Assembly (NCBI GenBank): GCA_015832175.1
Contig: WJXW01000005.1
Location: 1,302,001-1,366,000 of the forward strand
Direction: 5' to 3'
DNA from: Paraphaeosphaeria minitans
Lineage: Eukaryota; Ascomycota; Dothideomycetes; Pleosporales; Didymosphaeriaceae
Length of the DNA stretch: 64,000 bases
In this document: one piece after another, positions 22,804 to 33,668 of the stretch
How the letters are laid out: each line of letters starts with the position of its first letter
How positions within the stretch are numbered: the stretch's first letter is position 1
The notes under the pieces: model-generated
What the model saw: only the letters and a program-made list of their open reading frames with translations
The model's database searches: none
Told to the model about the DNA's origin: nothing
Translations under genes and position numbers: made by a program

Positions 22804-25800
22804 ATGGCGTTGAAACTAGTCCCATATAGCAATGTCATGCTCTTGGGGCAAGGGTGAGTTGTTGTTTTACCCTAGACGTCGGTCGCTGACCGTGCAGGTT
22901 CAATTCGTACACCCAACAAATCTGCATCGACGACGCTGTGGTCATTGATGACCAACGTGCCGAGAATGTCATCACGAAAGATGGAACAACGATGCGTATT
23001 CTTGCAGACAAGAATGCACAGCCTAGCGTCTGGAACAGGCAGCCAGAGGTTGTGAATGATGACCGGGCGGAATCTGCACTTCAGAAGGACAGGGCTTTGC
23101 ACGCTGCAGCAGGTGCCGAGGGAAGAATTGAAGGGAAACATGACTATACCGTAGAGCTCGAATTGGATAAAGATGCCACCGCTCATGAAGAGTCGGAACA
23201 CGAAGGGACAGACTCAGAAGCTTCTGCAGTTGAACGGGAGCATAGCGAATCCGGAGCTGGCGAACACATCATGCATGAAGAGGCTCACGATCATGAAGAT
23301 ACATTCCACCACATACAGCAGATCCCTGGAGGCTTTGCTACCCCGAAACAGAGGCCTGAGCCTACCCAGATTGCTCCCAAAGCGACGACTATCAGCGGGA
23401 CTGCTACTTCCGAACACGACGCTAAGAAATCCATGACTGCAAACTTGGGATCTCCACTCACTGAAAAATAAGAAGAGACCGAACTAAAAGTCAAGACTGG
23501 GGACGAGAGCAAGAGGAAGCAAGGAACACTAGGAAAAGAAGAGCAACGCAAGAAGGAGACTGAAGAGAACCGCAAAGCTGAGCAAAGGAAAATCGATGCT
23601 CAAAGAAAATATCAAGAGGAGATTTCGAAGGAAGATCGTGATGAGGAACGCAACCGAAGGAGGGAAGATCGCGAAAAGGCTAGAAAGATGCGCGATGACA
23701 AACGGAAGCTTGCCGAGCTGAGACGCGAAGAGATGCGTACAGCGATCAGGAATGCTGCCGATCTAAAAGCCACATCTCTCGAGCAGTTGAAGAAGATTGT
23801 AGCACAGAACCAGTTTGCAGATCGTTTCACGGGTATTCTGGAACTAAAAGCTGAGTACACGTTCGACCCAAACGGACGTCGTGGCCCAAGCCAGACCGTA
23901 TCCTACACGAGCCGCTTCGTGGTCAGACTTAGTGATGTCACTGAAGATATGTGCATCTCAGGCTCTCTCTCCATAAAAGCTGGAAAGATTGGCGGTTCCG
24001 GTAAAGGTTCCTTTGTGGATTCGGACAAGCTCAAACAAAGTGACCTGAACTTCTACATTTCCGTGAAAGTCGTGAACCAAACGATCAACTTCAAGGACGC
24101 GCTGGTATGTAACCCTACCAGATCGGTATCTACAGCGGGCGATGCAACTGGGTCTAATTTTAAGAAAATCTTCGGCGACAGCTTCATCGCTTGATTCATT
24201 GAGGGTGGTGAATTCAATGCGCTTGTCAGCATGAAGATATTGAAGAAAGCCAAGAAGACCGATATCCCAGGCTGAGGCCAAGGTCGCCCTGACCGTTGGA
24301 CCTATCGATCTCGAGGCACAGGCAAATGTTGGCATCGCACGGTCCAACCTGGAGACCAACACCGAGACCACGATCCAGGTCAGCTGGTCAGGTGGCGGAC
24401 ACATTAAACCAATGGAACAGCAATGGGACATACCGAGTTTAATGCAAGCTGCAGCTCGCTTCCCTGACCTCGTCGCTGACTGTCCCCAGCGAACCTATGC
24501 TATCCTCGGCAGGTACGAGACTTTGCGCAGCTTCGTTGACAAAGCGCCTGCAGCATGCTCGCCGCTACAGTACGAGAACGCTCAGATCTACACCAACGCT
24601 CTTCTGGACTCGTTCATGAGCTACAAGGCCATGTACAAGACCATTGGAGAAAACATCTTCGCTATCCAGGGCAAGACCATGGAGATCAAGAAGCGTGAGG
24701 GCAATGGTGGCGGCAATTCGTCAGTTCGAAGCAAGTGTAGCACCACGACAGTGGAGAAGAAGGAAGGTAGCGACAGGAAGGACACGGTGACAAGGGCACC
24801 AGCAGAAAGGACGTCGGCGAAAAAACAGAGACTGGCAGCAACGACGTTACCAAAAAAGACCCCAACACAACTCTATCTGCATACGTGGAGGACCTGACTC
24901 CCTTCGAAGACTCCATCAAAAGATTGAGTGACGCTCGTATGGCTATCAGGCGACAGATGGCACGAATCGTCAAGGAGGTTGATGTCATCGAGGCAGACCC
25001 GAAGATCGCAACAGACGAAACCCATAACGAGCCATTCCAATCTCCTCTCGCCTTCGAAACACGCCTGCCGACCGTGGATCTCCCAGCCAGGCTCAAGCCT
25101 CGCCCGTATGCACTCACAGGGGCTGCCATCAGACCCCCGATGCCGCTCACGCCGGAAGAGGCCGACAGGCAGGAGCAGAAAGATCAGGAGACGCTCGATG
25201 CGACGCCTCTCGCTGGCCTGGATGTGACGCTGTCGACTGAAGAGATCAAAATGTTTGAGAACATTACGGCCACTCGTCGTGGCATCGGCAGGGTCATGCG
25301 AGTGACATCCCCTGCAGGCTCGTCCGCAAACGGAGCTGGCTTCAACAACCTTGACATACTTCAGCCTATGACCCTTCCCGAATGGGTTGTCACGAAGTTC
25401 CTTGTGCAAATCTACAAGGGGCATGTCTGCTATGTTAGCACGTCTTACGAAAATGGCTTTTTGATCGAGAAAGGAGTAGTAAGTGAACTGGGTGTAATGC
25501 ACAGCTAAAAGTTTTGACACCCTCCGTTGCCCCATGATGAGTATACTGAGTTCTGACTACATCAGAAACACGGGGATGCGACAAGTTTTCCCTTCGGACC
25601 GTTCGATGTCGGCGAAAGGATTACGTCTGCTTTTATCGAGACCGGAATTTGCGAGACCGATCATGATAAACAAGTCTGAGTGACGGCTATCGGGATGTAC
25701 ACGAATCGAGGAAGGTCGCTTGTAGCAACGGCGCGGACCGAAGCCCGTGGTTCAGGAACGTACCTCAAAGATGGTGTGACGTTTGATACCATCAAGGTGA

Positions 25801-26886
25801 CCAATGTTGAAGTTCCGCTCGAACGTGGCACTGTGAAAGGCTTCTTTGGCCGCAGCAACGATGACCAGGACGGTTGGAGACTCGGACTCGTGTGGGGCTG
25901 TCCACCGAAAGGTGCGCCCGAAGCAAAGCCTGACACAACGCAAGAGACGAAGCCTTTGGCAGCTTCATCCATCAGTTCAAAGGCCAAAGAATCTACCGGA
26001 CCCCAGGCTGGAGAGTTACACGCAGAGGAAAAAAGACTGGAAGGTAGCCCCGGACTTCATCTGGCGGAGCACCATCAAGTTCAACCCTGCCTATGTGGAG
26101 CCACCGACATTGATCAGCGGTCTTTCGCGCCTCGACACAACGAGCAAGAAGGAATGGCATGCAGACACGAGGCATATGAATGTCACAAGAGGCCAAGCCA
26201 CTGGAATATGTCGTTCAATAGGCGAGGGCCACTACTGGATGCACTCACGATGGTTGACACTCCCCAAGACCGATAAACCCATTGAGACCGGCGTCTACGA
26301 GTTTGCGGGAGACGAAGCTACATCACCGGACGATAAGATGGGAAGGCAGACCTCTATCTTTTTCTCCAAACCATTTGCCCAGACGCCCGTCGTTCTGGTC
26401 TGGCTTTGCGACCTGCTGACCGGACCAGACCTTCGTGGGCTGGGCTGCCGTGAAGAACGTAAGCACCACCAAAGAAGGCTTCACTTTCGACCTGGTCTAT
26501 GGCAGGAAAAATGCTGCACCAAACCCGGGCAGCTTCTCCGGCAGACGGGTAGGCTGGTTCGTCTATGACTCCCTCGAGTGTCCCGACATTCGCACTGGAG
26601 AGCTCACGTGCCAACTTGATGCAGGTAAGCTGGCCGCGGCGGCTAGCCTGCTTCTTTGGCGACAGAGGGGCACGCAAAGTTGGAACCGGCTCTGCCCAAG
26701 GCTCCGGTCGTGTCTGCGGCCTTGCGGTACGTGGATGCAGCGGCGACTCACAACCTTCGCGTGAACGCAGAATGGCATAAAGTTAAAGCAGATGGATTTG
26801 ACTACAAGGTAGGCGCCTGGGCCGACCCGAAGGATCATGCGTTGAACGGTTGCGCCTACACTTATATTGCAATCTCGGGTATCTGA
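22804..26886 (+). pseudogene. Broken H-type-lectin-domain protein gene
   Basis: A coding-like path runs from ATG 22804 (MALKLVPYSNVMLLGQG, then a 44-nt intron 22854-22897) to a TGA at 26884-26886. The order of parts is: acidic low-complexity region, Arg/Glu coiled coil (about 23500-23760), a globular region (FTGILELKAEYTFDPN... SVKVVNQTINFKDA), a helical region (SWSGGGHIKPMEQQW... CPQRTYAILGRYETLRSF), a linker, and near the end at least two H-type-lectin-like modules (FAQTPVVLVWLCDL and APVVSAALRYVDAA...GCAYTYIAI). Breaks: TAA 23469, TGA 24192 between FIA and FIEGGEF, frameshifts near 24270, 24785, 25980-26030 and 26430, and TGA 25677. Normal introns at 25479-25566 and about 26624-26667 survive. 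H-type lectins bind N-acetylgalactosamine-type sugars. Here the gene is almost certainly non-functional. Confidence 0.6.
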
Positions 26887-27239
26887 GCAAACTGCCTACT
26901 TACCTCTTTGGCTAGGTACCTAGGTATGGGTTCGGCTTCGGCTAGAGAATGGTTGCAAGCCCTCCTGTTACTACAGATCACCCATCCCATGATGTTATTA
27001 CTTTCGCTTCTCTTGTCCACGCGTTCCTCGTTAAGGTCCTACGGTAAGACATAATGTGTGCTTCCAAAACCTCGCGTGTTAATAGTCCTACAACAAACCG
27101 ACATTCATCTTTCTACCCCCCATGCGCATTCGGGCCACCCCCCACTATCACCTCGTAACCAAACTCCTCACCCACTCCAGCCCCCTCCTTACCCTCGTCC
27201 CAACGCTCCTACTCCCCTCCTTGTCCTGCCACCAAAATC
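26887..27239. other. Intergenic, pyrimidine-rich
   Basis: No gene seen. The last ~150 bases are strongly C/T-rich and lie beyond the 3' end of the minus-strand frame to the right. Confidence 0.45.
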
Positions 27240-27614
27240 TCACCCGACACTCCCGCCCTTCACCACTGCATCGTGTCTCGTCATCCTCCCTAATACATCC
27301 ATCGCCTCACCCTCCACCCCGAGCACAACCTTCAGCATGCCCTCCTCCTCCACAAACTCACACAGCGTCTCCCACTGCGCGCGCGTCATTGCCGTGGTCG
27401 TCAGCGTGGGTTCGCTCGCGCGGTCGTAGAGAAGGACGCATGGAATGTGCACTTCGTAGAAGCGTGTGCCGGATTCGAGGAGGACAGGGAGGTTACGGAT
27501 GGGGCCGCCGTGGGGGGAGGTGAGAAGGAGATGGGAGAGGCGGGCGTGCCGGGGCGAGGTGAGGTTGAGTGTTAGAGAGGGGATGGGCGGCGTGTTAGTA
27601 GGACGTTGCTTCAT
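27240..27614 (-). CDS. Small hypothetical protein
   Basis: A single frame of 124 codons from ATG 27614. It contains protein-like text (RFYEVHIPCVLLYDRASE, then MTRAQWETLCEFVEEEGML and VVLGVEGEAMDVLGRM) with a Gly-rich C-terminus. There is no signal peptide, membrane segment or recognised domain. It lies just left of the pirin gene on the same strand. The compact size and reasonable composition suggest a real gene, but this is uncertain. It could also be the last exon of something longer. Confidence 0.4.
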   Translation of the reverse strand: MKQRPTNTPPIPSLTLNLTSPRHARLSHLLLTSPHGGPIRNLPVLLESGTRFYEVHIPCVLLYDRASEPTLTTTAMTRAQWETLCEFVEEEGMLKVVLGVEGEAMDVLGRMTRHDAVVKGGSVG

Positions 27615-27832
27615 AGAATCAAGATGTGGATGTAGATATGCTCTGTTGTGGCATTTTGGTGTGGTAGGCGCGAGGAAATGCTCAGCGTGTTGTGTTATCA
27701 GGAACTCAGGTTTGCGCAGGGAATGAGGGAGGTATTGAAGAGGAAATTCATGTCTTAGGAAGATGCTGAGCGAGGACAGCCGAGGTATCTAAACGTTATG
27801 TACAAAAAGCAGTTTTACATCAACAAACGCGA

Positions 27833-28939
27833 TCAATGGACCATTTTCTTTCCAATCTCGGACTCCCAGTTGTAAGCGCGCTCAAAGCCATTCGAGTGCG
27901 TCTGGTAATCCGTCATAGCCTGGACGACTTCATCGCGGCTCGTGACGACGAAAGGTCCGTACTGGACGATGGGCTGGTCGAGCGGCATTCCTGCGACAAG
28001 GATGAAGCGCGATGCGGTCTCCGCGCCTTCCTCGACTGTGGCTTCGATGCTATCGCCAGTGATGCCGAAGACAACGTTGTGGTATTGCGGGACGGGCCGC
28101 GACACGCCCTCGGACGAGAAAATGGTGGTGCCGTTGAGCAGGTAGGCGAATGCGTTCCAGCCCTTGGGAAGCGCCTGCTTGACGTGGCCACCGGGCTGGA
28201 CAGTGAAGTCGAGCAGCCACACGGGGGTGTATGCCAGCTCTTTGAGCGAGTCGGTGCCGTAGGCGCGCCCACTGATGACTTTGACCTTGACTTTGCCGTT
28301 GTCGCCGGTCGCCTCGGGTATTTCGTTCGCGCGCAGGTCTCGGTATCGCGGTTCGCACGACTTCAACTCCTTGGGCAGGTCAACCCATAGTTGCATACCA
28401 ACGTTGGGCGTGCCGTCTTCGTTCTGCCGAGGCATCTCCGCGTGCACAATGCCCCGTCCGGCGGTCATGAATTGCAGATCGCCTGCTTCGATGGAGCCTG
28501 CATGGCCTGCGAAGTCTTCGTGGTCGATTGCGCCAGACAGCAGGTACGTGATGGTCTCCTGGCCGCGGTGAGGGTGGTCAGGGAAACCAGCACCTGGCGG
28601 CACCGCGAAGTGGTCCAGCATTAGGAATGGCGAGAAGTTGCGGAGCTGGGGAGTTCCAATGGATCTCCGCACTCGCGCGCCTGCACCTTCGGCCTGTTCG
28701 ATGGCGAGGAAGGACTTCTGAATCTTGCGCGGGGCAGTCGTGGTGAGGGGCTCGTCGGGGATGACAGGCAATCCCTTGAACGTAGTATTGGTTGTCATTG
28801 CGCGTGTGGTATTTGTAGTGTTCGAGACTGGCCGAATGTGCTTGGATAGCTGTGTGAAGCGTGAAAGCATGTACTCGTTGTTGTAGATTCCGATTGCAAT
28901 TGCTGCGATGGCGAAAAGTATGGAGAGGAACGTCCTCAT
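27833..28939 (-). CDS. Pirin family cupin protein
   Basis: An intronless frame of 368 codons. After an N-terminal hydrophobic segment (FLSILFAIAAIAIGIY), which looks like a signal anchor, the pirin core starts around residue 66. It has the metal-site motif FPDHPHRGQETITYLL, with two His and a Glu, and further on GRGIVHAEMP, which supplies the last His of the Fe site in the N-terminal cupin. The C-terminal cupin (LLDFTVQPGGHVKQALP... NAFAYLLNG) follows. Pirins are Fe-binding bicupins that act as transcriptional cofactors or as quercetinase-like dioxygenases. Which applies here cannot be read from sequence. The internal Met at residue 48 could give a form without the hydrophobic leader. A cluster of CACGTG boxes lies 215-310 bases upstream. 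Confidence 0.85.
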   Translation of the reverse strand: MRTFLSILFAIAAIAIGIYNNEYMLSRFTQLSKHIRPVSNTTNTTRAMTTNTTFKGLPVIPDEPLTTTAPRKIQKSFLAIEQAEGAGARVRRSIGTPQLRNFSPFLMLDHFAVPPGAGFPDHPHRGQETITYLLSGAIDHEDFAGHAGSIEAGDLQFMTAGRGIVHAEMPRQNEDGTPNVGMQLWVDLPKELKSCEPRYRDLRANEIPEATGDNGKVKVKVISGRAYGTDSLKELAYTPVWLLDFTVQPGGHVKQALPKGWNAFAYLLNGTTIFSSEGVSRPVPQYHNVVFGITGDSIEATVEEGAETASRFILVAGMPLDQPIVQYGPFVVTSRDEVVQAMTDYQTHSNGFERAYNWESEIGKKMVH

Positions 28940-29153
28940 CGATTGCGCGTCGTCTACTTATACTTGTAGCGGGGTTGGTATCGAGAAGCTTCGAAGGAGG
29001 AACTAGAGATACTCGAGGGGGTTGCGGCCATGATGGAGGCTTGTGTAAGGCGTTAGAAAGCGGGGGATGGAAAGACGCTTGGCGGCCATTTTGCTTTGAC
29101 AATCCTGACCAAGCAGCACAGACGGCATCCGGAAGCCGGTGGTAGTCTCTGGT

Positions 29154-29249
29154 CACGTGAAGATGATATCACTTGTCACGTGACAGTCGAGACTGTTCAC
29201 GTGAAAGACCTGTCGCTAGTCACGTGAAAGACCTTTCGCTAGTCACGTG
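29154..29249. promoter_or_regulatory. Five CACGTG E-boxes at 21-23 bp spacing
   Basis: CACGTG occurs at 29154, 29177, 29198, 29221 and 29244, each followed by A or extended to CACGTGA. A sixth degenerate copy (CACATG) follows near 29267. The spacers share text (GTGAAAGACC...TCGCTAGT), so the array is a short tandem duplication of a site-bearing unit. CACGTG is the core of bHLH factors such as Cbf1 and Pho4 types. The array is upstream of the pirin gene. Confidence 0.75.
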
Positions 29250-30047
29250 AGAGACTAGTCTCGGGCCACATGAGAAGCCCAGCGGAGGATTAGTTGTTGC
29301 ATGGTTTTTGGAGTTTTATACCCTGTGTCGGTTTATGGAAGGATCAGTTGGCCCACGCTTCTGTCGGAAAGATGCACCAGGTGTTGATGTGAATTGGCAT
29401 CTATCTGTTCAGCCATGCCGGTCCGGATGCCAGTATTCGTCTGCACTGTCGATCCAATAGCGACAGGCGGTCTCGAGGGAAAGTGCGAGTCTTTCATGAA
29501 GCCCAACGCTGTTCCTTTGGATCTGTCGTTACTTTCCAAAGGGTGTGATTGTGCTACTGAGCTCATGGGACAGGACGCTGGGCCCAGTGGCGTTGCGTTC
29601 GAGAGGCGGCACACCGAGGGCGGTCACTTTGCTGGCCATGAGGGACCGGAACTGCTTGTGGCAGACGCGAGGGCTTTGGTGCAAAGTGTCAGTATCTCTC
29701 CTTTGGCATCTGATGGACTACCTACCTATGTACCTACCTAGCCGAGCTATTGGCCTGAATCAATGAACGATGTACTAGGTCCACTTCTGTGCCTCCCGTC
29801 CATACCATAGCATTTCGAGGCTCGTGGTTATTGACCCGGTATCATAGTCCATGTGCAATCAAGTCTCTGTCCTAATTCCTGATGGCAGACATGTTTACAG
29901 GTGAAGGGTGGAGCTAGCCGAAGTGCTAAAAACCCCCGGCCCTTATCTCCGGGATTCCCCGCCCGATTACTCAGTACATCACGACATTGACTCTGGAACA
30001 AGCACAACCTCTCCATAGTACAGTGAAAAGTGCGGCAAGCTGTCACC
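29250..30047. other. Intergenic, no confident gene
   Basis: Overlapping frames of about 95-115 codons at 29333-29741 on both strands lack motifs. A TACCTACCTA-type simple repeat is at about 29719-29740. Confidence 0.45.
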
Positions 30048-31627
30048 ATGACCGAACTCCTTGATCTATGCTACGATGTTTTGATCAGAATTCTGGAAGA
30101 GATAGACCCCGAGGATCTCGGCCGGTGCGCGCAAACCTCCAACGCCTTTGATGATTTTATCAAGACGAACACGAGATTATATAAAGCGCAATACCTGAAA
30201 AATTTCGTATGTTTGTCTGTGTGAGAGAAAAAAACACGCTGCGGGGAGCTGATTGAGGGCAGGATGACCCCAGGAGACGGCCGATTGATCCGGAACCGGC
30301 ATGGATACCGCAACTGCAGAGGCTCGTGAGGTGCAGGAAGATGCTAGAATCTGCAAACAGTGACCTGAAGGTAGGAATCTATGCATTTGGCGGTAGACCC
30401 GTGTTGACCAGCGCAGCGCGACGAGTTCAGATTCATCGCATCAACACTGGAGACCCTCATCGCCACAGGCTCAACAGATGTCCTGGGCGACTCTCACAAT
30501 CAACAACTAGTCACCAAGCTCTTCCAGCCGATTTACCAGAACCACGATGCCTTCCTCTGCCGTTCTTCCCTCTATGACCGATGCGGCAAGGCAAGCCAGA
30601 AGCCCGCAGACAACGAAGAAGACCGCCAACTGTCCGCAAAGCTCCTCTGCCTCTTCGGCATCCCTTCTGGCAACGTCGGAGACCGCGTCCTCTCCGCGCA
30701 CCCCTACGCCCGCTCCCGTGTTTACGACCTCCGCAACTATACCGACAAAACCGGTTGGGGCCCCTTCCGCGACGACGGGAGCATGATTGTAGACTGGGAG
30801 ATGGTCGAGAGCCTGATGATCGTGCTGGGCTACAACTCCGGACTCTGCGGCCGGCAGTTCATACACCGGTTCCGCCCGCCATGGACAGCGCCCCTCGAAG
30901 GCGTGCTCCCCGCGCGCGACAGGGTCTTACCCGCGTACCCGCCGAAACTGTACGCGCAGCCTGAGATCCCGCTCACGCTGAGGGACCCGTACAACGTTTC
31001 CGGCGTGTGGTCGCGCATCGTATGCTTCCTGGACTACAATGACTTGTACCACTACAACTTCGACTCCGAGGCGATGAAGGTGCCGCCGGACCAGCCGAGA
31101 AAACCTCTCCAGACCAGAGAGGCGATCCGGCACATCGTCATGGATCTAAAGGTCACGGAAGTCCTAGCCCCAGGCCAGTTCGACAACCAGGCACTTCCCA
31201 TCGTCAAGTTCACAGGCACGTCCCGCTCGGTCGATTTGTACGGCGACCCGAACGCTAACTCGAAGCTCCGTGGATCCGTGCGGCTCACGCCTGAAGGCGA
31301 GGTGCGGTGGCGGACCATCTCGGTGTTTTACGGGTGAGTAGAGTCTGTCCCGCGCGCGTACGGTAGAGCTGAGTATTACTGACGTGTGACAGTGGAGAGG
31401 AGCGATGGCGCAGTGAAGGTGTGCAGGTCGGCGGTGTACGGTCACAGCGCGGCGTCATCGGGACGTGGTTCGACAAGGATATGGATCCGCATGGGCCTGT
31501 TGGGCCGACGGCGTTCTGGAAGATTTGCGATACGAATGAGCTTGACAGCGAGGGAAGTGAGGAGGTGGAGGTGGAGGACGAAGAGGAGGATGACGAGGAT
31601 GGGGTGTGGTTTCTGCAGGAGCTTTAG
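30048..31627 (+). CDS. F-box protein
   Basis: Four exons: 30048-30206, 30263-30370, 30417-31333 and 31393-31627 (472 residues; introns 56, 46 and 59 nt). The start is the ATG after CAAGCTGTCACC. The N-terminus (LLDLCYDVLIRILEEIDPEDLGRCAQTSNAF) is a clear F-box, the Skp1-binding helix bundle of SCF ubiquitin ligases. The remainder is a large fungal region with no leucine-rich or WD repeats, including GWGPFRDDGSMIVDWEMVE, a GVWSRIVCFLDYNDLYHYNF stretch and TGEVRWRTISVF-like text. It ends in an acidic tail (EEVEVEDEEEDDEDG). It probably recruits an unknown substrate for ubiquitylation. Splice joins are all in frame and no lesion was seen. Confidence 0.82.
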
Positions 31628-31731
31628 GGTGATATGTGCGTGGCTTGTACTTGATACATAACGCGCAAGGGGCTGGATGCTGGTTGGGATGTATGGGACA
31701 TGAATTCGAACAGTATCGATGCTACACACAT

Positions 31732-32895
31732 CTACGCGACAGCAACCCCATTCACCGGCGGCACCTCACTCGCCTTCGCAGCTGCATCCTTCTTAAACCT
31801 CTCCGCCCGCCCATAACTATCTGCGTACCCGCCCAACACGGCCTGCTCCACCGTAACAGGCGCATACTTTGCCTCTTCCCCTTCCGCCCTACAGTTGGGC
31901 AAGCACTCGACCACAAAATCCGGATTCCCCGAAAAGAACACCGGAATGCTGTACCGCTCGTGGCCGCTCTGGTTAATCACCCTGTGCGTGTTCGAAATGT
32001 ACTTGTCGTTGCTCCACCGCATCATCAAATTCCCGAGATTGACCACGAAGGCGCCGGGTGTGGGCTCGACGTCTAGCCACTCCTTGGTCTGGTTGTCCAG
32101 CACCTGCAGCCCCGCGACGTTATCCTGCAGCAGGATCGTTATGGTGCCAAAGTCCGTGTGCGCGCCGATTCCGCGCGTGAGCTTCTGGGGGCTGTCCGGG
32201 GGCTGGGACGGGTAGTGGAGCAGGCGCATGGTGGCGACGGCGCCCTCGGAGAACTCATCGAACCATGATTCCTCGAGATGCAGCGTCTGCGCGAGCACCT
32301 TTAGTATGTCCTTTGCGAGGTCGACGACCTGGTAGTAGTATGCGAGCGAAGTCTTCTGGAAGTCTTCGACATCGGGGAGGACCGTGGGGGAGGGCCACAT
32401 GTTGGGGCCTGAGTTGAGCTTCTTGTTGATGAAGTACGGGTGCGACTTTGAGATTTCGTCGCCGATGTAGAAGCCCTCCTTTAGTTCGGGCAGGGTTCCT
32501 TCTTCGAGGATTTGCGACTTGAGCAGCTCATAGCCGCGGTTCCATGTGTTTGTCGTGTCTGCGGACGCGCCGCTGTCAGCAGGGTACGTTGCGGGGGTCG
32601 AAGTAAGTTGCACCTTTGCTCACTTCCATCTTCTGCTCCAGCGACAGGTCGAAGAACTTCTTGTTCCAGTCCATGATGCCCTGCTGCAGCTCCCGTGGCA
32701 CGTTGTGTCCGGTGATCTGGAAGAAGCCATTGTGGAGGCAGCAACTGCGCACGTCGTCGACGAGCTTCTTCTTTGCCGCAGCGTCACCCCCATAGAAAGC
32801 TGCAGTCGGTGTCAACGCTGGATGCCATTGCGTCGGGCAGATGATTGCATACCTGAGAAGTCGAGGATCGGGGGTGCTTCGCCGACGCCAACCAT
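31732..32895 (-). CDS. hxnY: 2-oxoglutarate/Fe(II) dioxygenase, HxnY type
   Basis: Exons 32895-32853, 32799-32614 and 32558-31732 (351 residues). Introns are 53 nt and 55 nt. The second restores KMEVSKDTTNTWNRGYE, the conserved N-domain text. The C-terminal double-stranded beta-helix has the iron triad HTD (in IGAHTDFGTITILLQD) and the distal His of NTHRVIN, and the 2-oxoglutarate-binding Arg-x-Ser of RYSIP. This is the isopenicillin-N-synthase-like superfamily, which also includes thymine hydroxylases. The HXN regulon of A. nidulans contains one such enzyme, HxnY. I assign the symbol by family plus the other HXN genes 6-28 kb away. Substrate not determined. Alternatively it is an unrelated dioxygenase. 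Confidence 0.62.
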
Positions 32896-33668
32896 TTTGT
32901 GTGGAGTTAAGAGCGGTGATAAGAACGGCAGGTAGAGTGATGCTGAGGAGGTAGCAATGCTTGAGATGGTTTGATTGTAGGTCACAACGACTTGCTTCTG
33001 GTGAGCGGTTTTATGCACTGTACAGTCGAGTGGTATCACTTTCGTCCCCGCGACTACCCCTCCCACGCGACGTGAACAGTGGTGCACTGGTGGGGTTCGT
33101 GGTGGTATGTTGCCGGGCCTTCTCGGAGGCCAACCATAATGCACCCCCACCTTTGTCTATCGGTCGATAGTGACATGAGAAGAGGGATGCCCCAGGCCAG
33201 AATGCCTTCGGTGGGCTGTTTGCAGTCACACTCACACCACGACGAGCGCAAAGCTGATGGTCCGAAGACGATCCCCACCCATGGGAGAGGGCTACATTGC
33301 GAAACTTATTAAGGACCTTGCCACAAGCCTCCAATGAGCGTCTGATATTATACCTAGATATGGAATAGTTCCAGGCGGAAGTAAAGAAAGCAAGTTCCGA
33401 ACTGTAGCCATACAAACAGGCCGAAGCCAGTGGTCGACTATAGCCCTATTTTTGGGCAGCCAACTGCCCTGAGAACGAGGCCAAAGCCGGTAGCAATAGT
33501 TCAATCGTCACCTCGAGCAATCCCAGATCGTGCACCAAACTAAGGCGGCCCGGGTCGAAACATGCCGCTGTCGCATCCGGTCCTTGAGGCTGAAAGTCGT
33601 TGTACCGTGAGTTCGATAATGCGTTAGGGTCGATATGCATTCTTCCATCGTTGCCGGGAAGGAAAGCA
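32896..33668. other. Intergenic, no confident gene
   Basis: About 770 bases forming the upstream region of the dioxygenase gene and the 3' side of the next minus-strand gene. Short frames only. Confidence 0.45.

Noticed and set aside
22898..22920. GGTTCAATTCG resembling a tRNA T-loop
   Set aside because: It is the start of an exon right after a CAG acceptor, and no cloverleaf partner stems are present around it.
18602..26886. Repeat-induced point mutation as the cause of the broken genes
   Set aside because: The region is not strongly AT-rich and carries several insertions or deletions, which that process does not create.
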